A program made the translations under genes and the position numbers. This document shows, piece after piece, positions 54,217 through 63,559 of a stretch of 64,000 bases of DNA. This DNA is from Nostoc sp. HK-01 (GTDB lineage Bacteria > Cyanobacteriota > Cyanobacteriia > Cyanobacteriales > Nostocaceae): positions 1,429,501-1,493,500 of the forward strand of contig AP018318.1 in NCBI GenBank assembly GCA_003990705.1, read 5' to 3'. Position 1 is the stretch's first letter; each line of letters opens with the position of its first letter. The notes under the pieces were generated by a model. That model searched no databases and was not told the origin of the DNA. It saw only the letters and a list, made by a program, of their open reading frames with translations.

Positions 54217-56889
54217 TTAATATACATCAAGTTCTGTTTGCCTTTGTTGTAAACAAATATTCAATTTCTCAGCTACCACTCTAATATTTGGCTCTTGCAT
54301 AATAGTTGTATGTTTGCCAGGGCAGTGATAAATTTCCACTCCGTCGGCCGCTAGCTGCGACCAACCTAAAGTATCATCTAGCTCAAAACCTACAGATCTT
54401 TGACTAGCAATAAAAAGAGACAATTTACCGGGGTAAACTGATGCTATATACGATTTGCGAGCTTTGTTCATAGTGAAAGCTACATCTAAAAGGCGCAGTT
54501 CTTGAGGTAGGCGTTTAATATAACGGATGTAAAATTTATAAAAAATGCTTAGTTTACCTGCTGTCAGATGCCACTCTAACCTCTGCCCTATATAAGTGAA
54601 TTTGTCTTTTAAATTCAATCTCAATATTTGAAACAAATGTAAAACGATTTTTTTATTTAATGGAAAGGTTTTGCTCAATTGTGAAATTGAATTGTAGTTG
54701 TGATAATTAGGAGCTAAAGTATCTATTATTGCCAATAAAGCTATCTTATTTCCTTGTGCGTAAAGTTGCCTGGCCATTTCAAAAGCTATCACACCACCTA
54801 GGGAATGACCTACTAAAAAATAAGGCCCATTGGGTTGAATTTTTTTGATTTCTTGGATGTAGTTAGCTGCTATTTCCGTTATAGATGTACTGCCTACTTT
54901 TTTAATATCTAGTTCCTGTACTTGTAGTCCATATACAGGTTGATCTGGTTCTAAATAAGGTAATAATCCTCTATAAAAGAGAACATTGCCCCAAAGTGCA
55001 TGAATACAAAATAATGGTGCTTTCCTACCAGTAGTTTGAATTGGTACTAAAGATGACTGAGCAACAAAGTTATCTTCTTGGCTTAAAACAGATGCTAACT
55101 GTTCAATAGTCTGTGCTTCAAAAAAATTAGCCACAGTCATTTTCTTACCTAAACTATTCTCGATTTCTGATATTAAGCGCACTAATAAGAGAGAATTTCC
55201 ACCCAATTCAAAAAAATTATCTTTCACCCCAAAATATTTAATTCCTAAAACCCGTTGCCAAATCTGCTTCAACCTTAGTTCTAACTCATTACGGGGAGAG
55301 ACATACGTGTCTTTTGACTCTTGTCTAACTGAATCAGGTGCGGGTAGAGCTGCACGGTCTATCTTACCGTTGGGTGTTAGAGGTAGAGCCTCTAGCATCA
55401 CAAACGTAGCCGGTATCATGTAATCTGGTAGCTTATCTTTAAGAAAGATTCGTAGTTCTTTGTTTGTAAGTTTTCGTCCTGCTTTGAGAACGATATAGGC
55501 TACTAAGCTTGGTTCACCAGAAATATCTATTTTTCGGGTGACTACAACAACTTCGCGTACTGTTGGGTTTGCCAGAATAGTACTCTCAATCTCACCCAGT
55601 TCAATGCGGATACCACGAATCTTGACTTGAAAGTCGGCGCGACCAACACACTCAAGGTTACCATCTGGTAGGTAACGGGCTAAGTCACCGGTTTTGTAAA
55701 GACGCGCTCCAGGTTTTTGACTAAAGGGATGAGGGATAAATTTTTCTTGTGTTAGTGCAGGACGGTTGAGATAGCCACGAGCTAAACTAGCACCTGCAAT
55801 GTGTATTTCACCTACTTCTCCTACAGAAACTGGTTGGAGATTTTCGTTAAGAAGATAGAGTTCGACATAGGGGTAGGGGCGGCCTATAGGTAAATATACT
55901 AATTCTTGGTCAACTTGATTGGGAATAGGGTAAGCGCAGACTCCTATGGTTTCTGTTTGACCGTAAATATTGACAATACGTGCTTTACTTTTGACTGTAC
56001 TACGGACTTTTCTGAAAAGTTCGTTTGGTAGTAATCCTCCAGAAAATAAGAGTAGTCTTAGCTGAGATTCCAAGAGTTGCTCTCTAGTGAAATCATCAAC
56101 TTCTTCTAGAGCCTGAAGTAGATAACGCCAAACTGACTGAACAGTATCGAATATTGTAACTCCCTGCTGTTTAATTAACTTCAATAAGGTAAGGGGATTT
56201 TTAATTTGTTCTTGTGTTGCCATGACAATTTTTGCACCTTGAGTTAAAGGAAGCATTAACTGTCTGAGTGAGGAAGAAAATGAAAAAGATGCTGTATGTA
56301 GATAGATATCTTTTGCATCAATTTGCAAAATTTGGTTAAGAGATTGCACATAGTTACTGATGCTGATATGAGGCATTTCTACCCCTTTTGGCTTGCCAGT
56401 AGAGCCAGAGGTGTACATTACATAAGCAAGGTTTTGAGGTTTTACTTGGCTGACGAATGTTTCTTGGTTTTCTGAAATAAATTCTTCTAGACCAATATCC
56501 ATACAGACCACTGATGCTTGATAAGGTGGAAGCTCTTTTTTCAACTTCATTTGAGTCAAGATGATTGATACCTGGGTATCTTCCAAAATTGTTGATAGTC
56601 TTTCTTTTGGATATCGGGGGTCTAAGGGTACATAAGCACCACCAGCTTTTAGAATACCTAAAATACTAATGACAATTTCTACAGAGCGTTCCATGTATAG
56701 AGCGATTAACTTTTCCGGCTCTACACCCTGTGCTTGTAAGTGATGAGCGAGTTGATTAGCACGGGTGTTTAATTCTCTATAGGTAAGGGTTTGTTCTCCA
56801 CAAATTAATGCTATTTTGTTAGGCGATCGCTTTACTTGTTCCTCAAATAGTTGATGAATAGATTCAGACAGTTTGTATTCAGTTTTCAT
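54217..56889 (-). CDS. Single-module NRPS-like protein: adenylation, carrier, thioesterase
   Basis: An 890-residue protein (ATG at 56889; an in-frame TTG at 56907 is possible). The adenylation domain (about 1-520) has YTSGSTGKPKGV, YGQTET, YKTGD and NGKIDR. The carrier domain (about 535-605) has the phosphopantetheine Ser566 in ELGGNSL. The thioesterase (about 620-890) has nucleophile Ser696 in GHSLGG and a late GKHTT histidine. No condensation domain exists. Where amino-acid-activating domains have the Asp of FDxS, this one reads FSSS (Ser205), so the substrate may not be a standard alpha-amino acid. It sits inside an exopolysaccharide cluster, 60 bp after the priming transferase gene. The product is unknown. 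Confidence 0.9.
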   Translation of the reverse strand: MKTEYKLSESIHQLFEEQVKRSPNKIALICGEQTLTYRELNTRANQLAHHLQAQGVEPEKLIALYMERSVEIVISILGILKAGGAYVPLDPRYPKERLSTILEDTQVSIILTQMKLKKELPPYQASVVCMDIGLEEFISENQETFVSQVKPQNLAYVMYTSGSTGKPKGVEMPHISISNYVQSLNQILQIDAKDIYLHTASFSFSSSLRQLMLPLTQGAKIVMATQEQIKNPLTLLKLIKQQGVTIFDTVQSVWRYLLQALEEVDDFTREQLLESQLRLLLFSGGLLPNELFRKVRSTVKSKARIVNIYGQTETIGVCAYPIPNQVDQELVYLPIGRPYPYVELYLLNENLQPVSVGEVGEIHIAGASLARGYLNRPALTQEKFIPHPFSQKPGARLYKTGDLARYLPDGNLECVGRADFQVKIRGIRIELGEIESTILANPTVREVVVVTRKIDISGEPSLVAYIVLKAGRKLTNKELRIFLKDKLPDYMIPATFVMLEALPLTPNGKIDRAALPAPDSVRQESKDTYVSPRNELELRLKQIWQRVLGIKYFGVKDNFFELGGNSLLLVRLISEIENSLGKKMTVANFFEAQTIEQLASVLSQEDNFVAQSSLVPIQTTGRKAPLFCIHALWGNVLFYRGLLPYLEPDQPVYGLQVQELDIKKVGSTSITEIAANYIQEIKKIQPNGPYFLVGHSLGGVIAFEMARQLYAQGNKIALLAIIDTLAPNYHNYNSISQLSKTFPLNKKIVLHLFQILRLNLKDKFTYIGQRLEWHLTAGKLSIFYKFYIRYIKRLPQELRLLDVAFTMNKARKSYIASVYPGKLSLFIASQRSVGFELDDTLGWSQLAADGVEIYHCPGKHTTIMQEPNIRVVAEKLNICLQQRQTELDVY

Positions 56890-56949
56890 GCTATGGCTAT
56901 ATTTCAAGTATTGGCTTTTACTAATGGGTATAATTTTTGTAAATCTATG

Positions 56950-58461
56950 TTAGTATGCGCCTTCTTTTTTCAAGACTACTTGAACTGTTTTCAGTAAAAT
57001 CTCGAAATCCAATTGCAGTGACCAGTTTTCAATGTAGCTCATATCTAAATTGATAACTTGTTCAAAATCTAAAATGTTGGAGCGTCCTGATACTTGCCAA
57101 AGACCTGTTACCCCAGGTAAAACTTCTTGACGCAAGAAATGATGATCTAAGAATTTATCTACATCTCTAGTAGGCAGAGGACGAGGGCCAACCAGACTCA
57201 TTTCTCCTAGTAGGACGTTAAACAGTTGTGGTAATTCGTCTAGGCTGTAACGACGGAGAAATTTGCCTATTCTGGTAATACGAGGATCATCTTTGATTTT
57301 AAAAATGATACCATCTTTGGTTTCGTTTAAAGCTTCTAATTCTTTTTGGAGTTTATCGGCATCCGGTCTCATTGTCCGGAATTTCCATACTTTAAATGCT
57401 TTTCCACTTAGACCAATACGAGTTTGCTTATAAAATACTGGACCTGGAGAATCTAGTTTAATGGCAATAGCGATCGCTAAATAAATAGGTGAGGCAAAAA
57501 GTAAAAACAAAGCAGTAAAACAAAAATCAAACATCCGCTTCAGCCAGAAGTCTCTACCAATGATTGTGGGACAACTCACACTTAAACAAGGCATTCCACC
57601 AACTTTTTGAATGTATACTTGTCTATGTATAGGCTTTAAGTGCATCGGGATAATATTTACGGTTATACCTGCTGCTTGAAATAGCCAGCATAAAAACATC
57701 CGATTTTTGATAGCATCCCAAGCAATAAAAACTTCTGTTATTCCTAATCTGTTAAGTTTTTCTAAAGTGGCTTCCCGATTATATCTATCTAAGGCTCTAG
57801 CTGTGTCAGTCCCTCGAATTATGTAACGTTTTTCGTTTTTAATAAATTTGGTAGTTTGTTCATAATATTCAGGTTCACAAATAACAAAAACGGAGTTACA
57901 ACCTATTATTTTCCGCTGACGTAAATATTTCAGAGCTAGTTCAATTACTAATCTACCAGTAATTACAAAACTTGCACTTAGCAACCAAGATACAATTAAT
58001 GTATATTTATCAGCTTCTATAATAGGTTGATACAAAACACTAACAAGTAAGATTAGACCTTGGGCAAAAGTTAGTGTTTTAATAATACCCAAATAGTCAC
58101 GACGTTGCTGACCGGATTGATATGTACCTTGGAGAGCTAATGATGCTACTTGTATCACAATCAACTCATATATGTAGTTGTTTTGTGCATATCTAGAAGC
58201 ATCTACAGGGAAGCCCTCATATTGCGCTAATTTCCAAGCAAGGAATAACGCAGAGCAATCGACTACTACTAATGTTAGTATTCGCAGCCACCAAGCGCCT
58301 TTACTCAGTTTAAGGAATGCAGCACCGCGTAAATCTGGAGCAGAATTACGCCAGTTATTGTAGGTTGTATGAGTAGTAGTACTTTGATGAGTCATATTCG
58401 TCGTGATATTGGTTGTGTTAGATAATCTACTTGAAAAATATGGAAGTAAATTGAATATCAT
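56950..58461 (-). CDS. Undecaprenyl-phosphate sugar phosphotransferase (WcaJ/ExoY-type)
   Basis: A 503-residue polyprenyl glycosylphosphotransferase that starts the repeat unit by attaching a sugar-1-phosphate to undecaprenyl phosphate. The N-terminal third has about four membrane helices. A Rossmann-like CoA-binding-type linker (about 190-285) and the reentrant helix ([25 protein letters not shown]) follow. The catalytic domain has [51 protein letters not shown] and [13 protein letters not shown]. The first 25 residues are poorly conserved and the true start might be a later Met. It is the first gene of the minus-strand run, preceded by a 550-bp promoter region. Confidence 0.95.
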   Translation of the reverse strand: MIFNLLPYFSSRLSNTTNITTNMTHQSTTTHTTYNNWRNSAPDLRGAAFLKLSKGAWWLRILTLVVVDCSALFLAWKLAQYEGFPVDASRYAQNNYIYELIVIQVASLALQGTYQSGQQRRDYLGIIKTLTFAQGLILLVSVLYQPIIEADKYTLIVSWLLSASFVITGRLVIELALKYLRQRKIIGCNSVFVICEPEYYEQTTKFIKNEKRYIIRGTDTARALDRYNREATLEKLNRLGITEVFIAWDAIKNRMFLCWLFQAAGITVNIIPMHLKPIHRQVYIQKVGGMPCLSVSCPTIIGRDFWLKRMFDFCFTALFLLFASPIYLAIAIAIKLDSPGPVFYKQTRIGLSGKAFKVWKFRTMRPDADKLQKELEALNETKDGIIFKIKDDPRITRIGKFLRRYSLDELPQLFNVLLGEMSLVGPRPLPTRDVDKFLDHHFLRQEVLPGVTGLWQVSGRSNILDFEQVINLDMSYIENWSLQLDFEILLKTVQVVLKKEGAY

Positions 58462-59017
58462 TTCTGCATAAGGTTCACAGTGTTATCTACTGTGATATTT
58501 TTATTACGTAAATATGATTATTTACGTATGCTAATTATTTTACCCATATAAGTAAAACTACTATCATTTGAAACGATAGATACTCCCCTATCAACTGAGT
58601 AAATATTAAGTGCCAGTGGATAGAAAAATCGCTAAATAGTCAGTATCTTTATCGAAGTTTTACATTTTTTGGAGTTATTTGATATTTGTGCTTATGTAAC
58701 TTGCCTTATGGTTATTATGGTGTTAAGTTTTTTTACTTAGTAAAAATATTTTATACAAGCAATACATGTACTACAGTAGTACTTAAGTATCGGCTTGAGT
58801 ATAAGTTATCTAAGAACATCAAAATTATTTCAGAAATGTTGGCGATCGCATTTATGGCAAAGTGTTGAGTGCCGAGTAGACACTGAGTATTTACCCTACA
58901 GGAGTTTTACAAATCACAATAGTCCAAATCTATGTTTAGACTGCTATAACAATTAATTGGGCATTACATAAACATGGAATCAATCTCAATTCATCCATAT
59001 TCATACAACGCCCAATA
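58462..59017. promoter_or_regulatory. Upstream region of the exopolysaccharide operon
   Basis: About 550 bp, A/T-rich, without a convincing gene. A small inverted repeat, CTATC/GATAG, occurs near 58560-58580. A HIP1 site and GTGTTGAGTGCCGAGTAGACACTGAG repeat-like units are at about 58845-58890. It should hold the promoter of the minus-strand cluster and the 3' end of the pentapeptide transcript. Confidence 0.35.
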
Positions 59018-59818
59018 TTAATGACATACATCAGGTACAATGGCATCCTCAAGATTTGCGCCGATGAGGTTAGCGCCTCGGAGTTTAGTACCAGTTAAGT
59101 TAGCGCCATTCAGATTCGCACCTGCCAAGTTGGCTCCTTGAAGGTGAGCATAACTCAAGTTTGCGCCTGTTAAGTCAGCTTCACTGAGGTTTGCTTGCAG
59201 CATATATGCGCTACTTAGGTAGGCATAGCTAAGATTACAACTGCACATATCTGTTTTGTAAAGGTAAGCGCCAATTAAATCTGCTTTGTAGAGGTTGGCT
59301 TTGCTAAGGTCAGATGTAATCAAGTTGGCTTCTATCAAGTTGGCATAAGCAAGGTTAGCACGAATGAGTTTAGCCGCACCTAAATCAGCACCTCTGAGGT
59401 TAGCATCTTTCAGGTCTGTGCCGATAAGGATAGCATTAGCGATCGCACTTTCTTTTAAATTTGCTTCACTTAAGTCAGCACCAATGAAATTGGCATAACT
59501 TAAATCTGCTTGTGTTAAAGTTGCACCCCTTAAATTAGCCACACTAAAGTTAGCTGCACTCAAGTTTGCTTCAATTAGCTTGGCTTGATAAAGGTTTGCA
59601 CCACTCAAATCTGCACCGTTGAGGTTAGCACGTACAAGTAAAGCCTGACTCAAATCTGCTTTGGTCAAGTTGACTTTTTGCAGGTTAGCACCTCTGAGAT
59701 TTTCTCCTTGCAAGTTTGCAGCGCTGAGGTCTGGTTGAATTTGAGGATTCTGCTGTCTCCATTCACTCCAGGTAACTGCACCTGCTTTCAATAAAACCAG
59801 ATGCTCTTGATTTGCCAT
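59018..59818 (-). CDS. Pentapeptide-repeat protein downstream of ccmP
   Basis: A 266-residue soluble protein made almost wholly of A(D/N)LxxAN pentapeptides from about residue 35 to the end, predicted to form one long right-handed quadrilateral beta-helix. The N-terminus (LLKAGAVTWSEWRQQNPQIQPDLS) is the standard cap of cyanobacterial members. I chose ATG 59818 because AAAGGAG lies seven bases upstream; an in-frame start at 59845 overlaps ccmP. It begins 10 bp after the ccmP stop and so is very likely in the same operon. Function is unknown; a link to the carboxysome is suggested only by position. Confidence 0.88.
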   Translation of the reverse strand: MANQEHLVLLKAGAVTWSEWRQQNPQIQPDLSAANLQGENLRGANLQKVNLTKADLSQALLVRANLNGADLSGANLYQAKLIEANLSAANFSVANLRGATLTQADLSYANFIGADLSEANLKESAIANAILIGTDLKDANLRGADLGAAKLIRANLAYANLIEANLITSDLSKANLYKADLIGAYLYKTDMCSCNLSYAYLSSAYMLQANLSEADLTGANLSYAHLQGANLAGANLNGANLTGTKLRGANLIGANLEDAIVPDVCH

Positions 59819-59828
59819 TTTCTCTCCT

Positions 59829-60470
59829 TTACTCCTGGCGGCCACTATTGGGATTTGTCCGGCCAGCTACATTTTCAATCGCGGTTAACGCTCCCCTTGC
59901 TCCTGCTAGAATATCCTGTTCTTGCCCACCTAAATACAGCCTGCCAAAACTACCTACAGCTTGTACTTCCAGAATATTAATTGATGCTGCTTTTTCTGCT
60001 TCATTAGCGGCTAACGCGGCGTAAGCAGCTGGTTCAACTTCTAATACATACAAAGTTTGTCCAGCTAGTAGCAGTTGTCCTCGGCGGGTGCGATTTATCA
60101 GTTGTGTTTGGTAAGCATCTATGTTGCGGATAATTTGGCTAGACACAACACGCGGTTTGAGACATTCTTCTCGTCTAACTCCTAACAAATCTAAAATGGC
60201 TTGACCAGCTGTGCGTGTTTCTCCTTGGGAACCAGAATGAACTTCTAATAAACCATATAATCTCTCAACTACCTGAACTCCGGGACGCACAGAGGCAGCT
60301 TTTAATGCTACATCAGTAATTTTATTGATTTCAATACCCGGAGAGATTTCAATCCACAGTGATGTATCTCCTGGTAATGGCAAGAAACCTTGAGCTACTG
60401 TTCCCATATAGGCTGCGTGTTGAGGTTGCAAGCTGTCAAGAAATACGAAACTGCGTAGTTCTATACCCAA
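59829..60470 (-). CDS. ccmP: Beta-carboxysome shell protein CcmP (tandem BMC domains)
   Basis: A 213-residue protein with two bacterial-microcompartment domains fused in tandem, matching CcmP as I recall it: [57 protein letters not shown], then [16 protein letters not shown] and [15 protein letters not shown]. Such trimers stack face to face and form a gated pore thought to pass larger metabolites such as 3-phosphoglycerate and ribulose bisphosphate. ccmP is usually outside the main ccm operon, as here. It lies about 46 kb from rbcLXS and is followed by a pentapeptide gene in the same direction. Confidence 0.95.
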   Translation of the reverse strand: MGIELRSFVFLDSLQPQHAAYMGTVAQGFLPLPGDTSLWIEISPGIEINKITDVALKAASVRPGVQVVERLYGLLEVHSGSQGETRTAGQAILDLLGVRREECLKPRVVSSQIIRNIDAYQTQLINRTRRGQLLLAGQTLYVLEVEPAAYAALAANEAEKAASINILEVQAVGSFGRLYLGGQEQDILAGARGALTAIENVAGRTNPNSGRQE

Positions 60471-60581
60471 GGTTTTGCTCTCCAGTCATGAGGTAAAGTT
60501 TACATATTGCAATAATATGCCTGTAACTTTAAACTACCATAACCCACGGTCAATACCTTAATGCTGCGTATGAAAACAAAG

Positions 60582-60614
60582 AAACCCCAGCTACTCAAAA
60601 GAAACTGGGGTTTT
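60582..60614 (-). terminator. Terminator of the small secreted-protein gene
   Basis: AAACCCCAG and CTGGGGTTT form a 9-bp stem with a 14-base loop; on the minus strand the sequence TTTCTTTGTTTT follows. It lies downstream of the gene at 60674-61030 and upstream of ccmP. Confidence 0.7.
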
Positions 60615-60673
60615 GAAATCTCGCAATTTTCATCTATATATATGAGATATTCTCTATTAGGAGATAGTCAACT

Positions 60674-61030
60674 TTAGCTCCCTAAATCTAGTTGCACCTC
60701 TAACCCATTATTACCATCTGTAGACTGAGCCGCTGGTTGTAAGAAAATAGAAGTACTGGGTAGTAAGACTGAGCGATTAAAACCTAATCCATTAGAGGGC
60801 GATTTATTTGTTTGGGTGTTGTTGGAGGGACGGTTGATATTTCCTCCTTCAAAGAATTTCATAAAGTCATTTTCTGCTGTTCTTGTACCAATTCCTTCTA
60901 GAGAATCACTAGTTATTTTGTAGCTTTCCTCATTGACAATGGGTGCAGATAGTGACTGAGCGCGAACCGGGCTTTCTAAGCTGACAATAGCTGCCATAAC
61001 TGTTAAAGCAGCAATGATTTTAGCTTTCAT
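60674..61030 (-). CDS. Small secreted protein of unknown function
   Basis: A 118-residue protein with a clear signal peptide (KIIAALTVMAAIVSLESPVRAQ, cleavage near residue 24). The mature part is hydrophilic, rich in Asn, Ser and Thr, and largely low complexity, with no cysteine or known motif. I do not recognise a family. The ATG has no strong Shine-Dalgarno, but the signal peptide and following terminator support a real gene. It lies between ribBA and ccmP with its own terminator. Confidence 0.65.
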   Translation of the reverse strand: MKAKIIAALTVMAAIVSLESPVRAQSLSAPIVNEESYKITSDSLEGIGTRTAENDFMKFFEGGNINRPSNNTQTNKSPSNGLGFNRSVLLPSTSIFLQPAAQSTDGNNGLEVQLDLGS

Positions 61031-61372
61031 AAATTTTATCCCAATTCTGTGGTGTTGGTTGCTATTATTATTTCAGCAAATAATTTAGTAACTTTTGCTA
61101 TTAGATATAATCTACGTCTGCCAGTATTTTATTTAATATGTAAATTCTCTGTCAATGATTTATAGAGCTTGATTACAAAACACAATTTATACATAATGAA
61201 ACTTCTGATTATTACTGCAAATTTATAATAATTATTAAGATTAAAGTCTGTGGTTAAAGTTTAGTAAAATTTAATTCCTCTATAGCAGAATATGAATTCT
61301 TGTTACATAAAAATATCCCCAATTTCTTTCAGAAGTCGGGGATATCAGGTTTTGGGTAAGCAGAAAAAAGCG
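61031..61372. other. Intergenic region between ribBA and the small secreted-protein gene
   Basis: About 340 A/T-rich bp. The end nearest ribBA has the terminator at 61313-61345. The remainder should hold the promoter of the secreted-protein gene. No gene was recognised. Confidence 0.35.
61313..61345 (-). terminator. Terminator of ribBA
   Basis: ATATCCCCAATTTCT and AGAAGTCGGGGATAT form a stem with two mismatches; on the minus strand TTTTTA follows. It lies about 30 bp after the ribBA stop. Confidence 0.75.
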
Positions 61373-63145
61373 TTACTCAGATTTTTTGGTAAAGCTATAA
61401 ATTTTCTGCTTTTCCAGACTATCGCTAATAGATGAAGGCAAAGTATCTAAAGATAAAATCTGACGATCAAGTTGAACTTGCAAATTAGTCAGAGGGTCAC
61501 AACCAGAAGAAATCAGAAATTCGAGTTTCTGAATGTAGGGTAATGTGGCTAGATTATCTATAATTTGGAAGACTGCTTGCAGGTAAGGATGGCCAGTTTG
61601 CTTGTACCAATCACAACTGGCTACTTTTGGTTGGTCAAACCCTAAGTGTACAGTCAAAGATGGTTCATCGAATAAAGCGATCGCCAAAGGACGGGCTTCT
61701 TCTTGCAACAATAAATCATTAGTTTTGGCAAAATGGCGCAATTTTTCCAACCGTTCATAACGTTTCGTGACTGATTGGGGGTCATCTTGCCAATGAATGG
61801 CGATGGTCACTAGATAGGTCTGCAACAGCATGTGACCTAACTTTTTCGCTTTGGTTGCGAGGTAATAGGAATTGTAATCGTTGGACTCAATTAATAAGGG
61901 TACGCGATCAACTACTTCCAAGCCATAGCCTTTAACCCCAGCAATCTTGCGGGGATTATTGGTAATTAAGCGGATATTTTTTACACCTAAATCCATGAGC
62001 ATTTGCGCTCCCATACCATAGTCGCGCAGGTCGGCGGGAAATCCTAAACGCTCGTTGGCTTCTACTGTATCTAAACCCATATCCTGTAAGGAGTAGGCTT
62101 TCAGTTTATTAATTAAGCCAATACCCCGACCTTCTTGACGCAGGTAAACAACGACACCTTGACCCGCACTTTCAATCATGTTTAAAGCAGCTTGTAACTG
62201 CATTCGACAGTCACAACGCAAAGACCCCAAAGCATCACCAGTTAAACATTCTGAGTGCATCCGCACCATAACTGGTTCATCTTTAAAAGTGGCGGGGTCG
62301 CCTTTGACAATAGCAACGTGTTCGCAATTGTCGAGGGTGTGGCGGTAAGCGTAAATTTTGAAATGACCGAATTGTGTGGGTAACTCGGCAATACTTTCGC
62401 GGATCACGAGGCGATCGTGTTGCAGACGATAACTGATTAAGTCCGCAATACTGATAATTTTTAAATTGTAGTTTTTGGCGTACTCAATTAGCTGGGGTAG
62501 CCGCGCCATTGAACCATCGGGGTTTTGGATTTCGCAAATCACCCCCGCTGGGTAAAGTCCAGCCAATCGAGATAAATCTACAGCCGCTTCTGTATGTCCG
62601 GCGCGTTTGAGAACACCGCCTGCTTTGGCGCGAATGGGGAAAATATGCCCAGGACGACGTAAATCTAAAGGTGTGGTGGCGGGGTTGAGGGCAACTTGAA
62701 TAGTCCGAGCGCGATCGTCTGCGGAAATGCCTGTGCTAACACCTAAATGAGGGCCAGCGTCGATACTAACTGTGAACGCAGTTTGGTTAGTGTCCGTAAT
62801 GTTAGTTACCATCAAAGGTAAATCTAGCTCGTCGAGGCGAGCGCCTGTCATCGCTAGACAAATTAGCCCTCTTGCTTGCACCGCCATGAAATTGATCATG
62901 TCAGGTGTGGCAAATTGAGCAGCACAAATCAAATCACCTTCATTTTCTCGATTTTCGTCATCAACCACCACAATGACGCGACCCGCTTTGAGATCTGCCA
63001 AAGCAGCATCAATCGAATCAAATTTAAAAGTTGGTTGAGCAGCATGATCAGTGGTTTCTCCTGCTGGAGGAGCTACACTCATTTGCGAGTTATCGCTCTC
63101 AGCTGGATTGCCATAAGACTGCCGTGTAGGTTTAGGCATTGACAC
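61373..63145 (-). CDS. ribBA: Bifunctional DHBP synthase / GTP cyclohydrolase II
   Basis: A 590-residue enzyme that supplies both precursors of riboflavin. The RibB half (about 40-240) has [21 protein letters not shown] and [26 protein letters not shown]. The RibA half (about 245-425) has the zinc cysteines in [21 protein letters not shown] and [15 protein letters not shown]. Beyond the catalytic core, a C-terminal extension of roughly 150 residues makes it longer than the usual 400-residue form; similar tails occur in cyanobacteria. GTG at 63145 has GGAAG about ten bases upstream; ATG 63139 is the alternative start. It is divergent from argC. Confidence 0.95.
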   Translation of the reverse strand: MSMPKPTRQSYGNPAESDNSQMSVAPPAGETTDHAAQPTFKFDSIDAALADLKAGRVIVVVDDENRENEGDLICAAQFATPDMINFMAVQARGLICLAMTGARLDELDLPLMVTNITDTNQTAFTVSIDAGPHLGVSTGISADDRARTIQVALNPATTPLDLRRPGHIFPIRAKAGGVLKRAGHTEAAVDLSRLAGLYPAGVICEIQNPDGSMARLPQLIEYAKNYNLKIISIADLISYRLQHDRLVIRESIAELPTQFGHFKIYAYRHTLDNCEHVAIVKGDPATFKDEPVMVRMHSECLTGDALGSLRCDCRMQLQAALNMIESAGQGVVVYLRQEGRGIGLINKLKAYSLQDMGLDTVEANERLGFPADLRDYGMGAQMLMDLGVKNIRLITNNPRKIAGVKGYGLEVVDRVPLLIESNDYNSYYLATKAKKLGHMLLQTYLVTIAIHWQDDPQSVTKRYERLEKLRHFAKTNDLLLQEEARPLAIALFDEPSLTVHLGFDQPKVASCDWYKQTGHPYLQAVFQIIDNLATLPYIQKLEFLISSGCDPLTNLQVQLDRQILSLDTLPSSISDSLEKQKIYSFTKKSE

Positions 63146-63559
63146 AAAAGACTTCCAGTTAGTGATAGTAAATTTTTTTTAACAATTTCTATATTTTGAT
63201 TGTAACTCCTTTATACGGCGGAGAATACACTAGCAATGATTCGATAACATGGTCTAGTCTTTACCGTTAAAATTGGGATTTAGTCCAAAAAGCGAAGTCA
63301 TAGTTAGGACTTACCCACAGACAATCTCTGTGGCGACTGGGTATAAGGGGAAAAGATTTAGGGTGTAAGGGTTTTAGCTACATACACCCCTAAACCCCCC
63401 TTATACCATCCCAAAAACTTTGATTTTTCGTTTTTATGCGTAAGTCCTAATAGTGCTGAGTGCTGAGGTAACAAAGGAAAAATGACAAATAACCATTGAC
63501 CATTGACTCTTGACCATTGACTGATAAATTAATCAAAAGCGGATAAGGATTTCAGAATC
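63146..63559. other. Divergent region between ribBA and argC
   Basis: About 410 bp holding the AGGACTTAC-type repeat (63306-63448), TGCTGAG units at 63452-63466 and three ACCATTGACC-type heptamers at 63491-63521. Clean promoter sequence remains only at the two edges. No riboswitch-like structure was recognised before ribBA. Confidence 0.45.
63306..63448. mobile_element. MITE-like repeat with AGGACTTAC termini
   Basis: The left end AGGACTTAC (63306-63314) and right end GTAAGTCCT (63440-63448) are inverted. Between them lie CCACAGA/TCTGTGG, a GTATAAGGGG/CCCCTTATAC hairpin (63341-63406) and TTTGATTTTTCGTTTTTATGC, the block shared with 3391-3415. It has no coding capacity. Confidence 0.6.

Noticed and set aside
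58686-58868. 60-codon frame upstream of the polysaccharide cluster
   Set aside because: No start signal and no protein-like pattern; it ends in a HIP1 site and repeat sequence.
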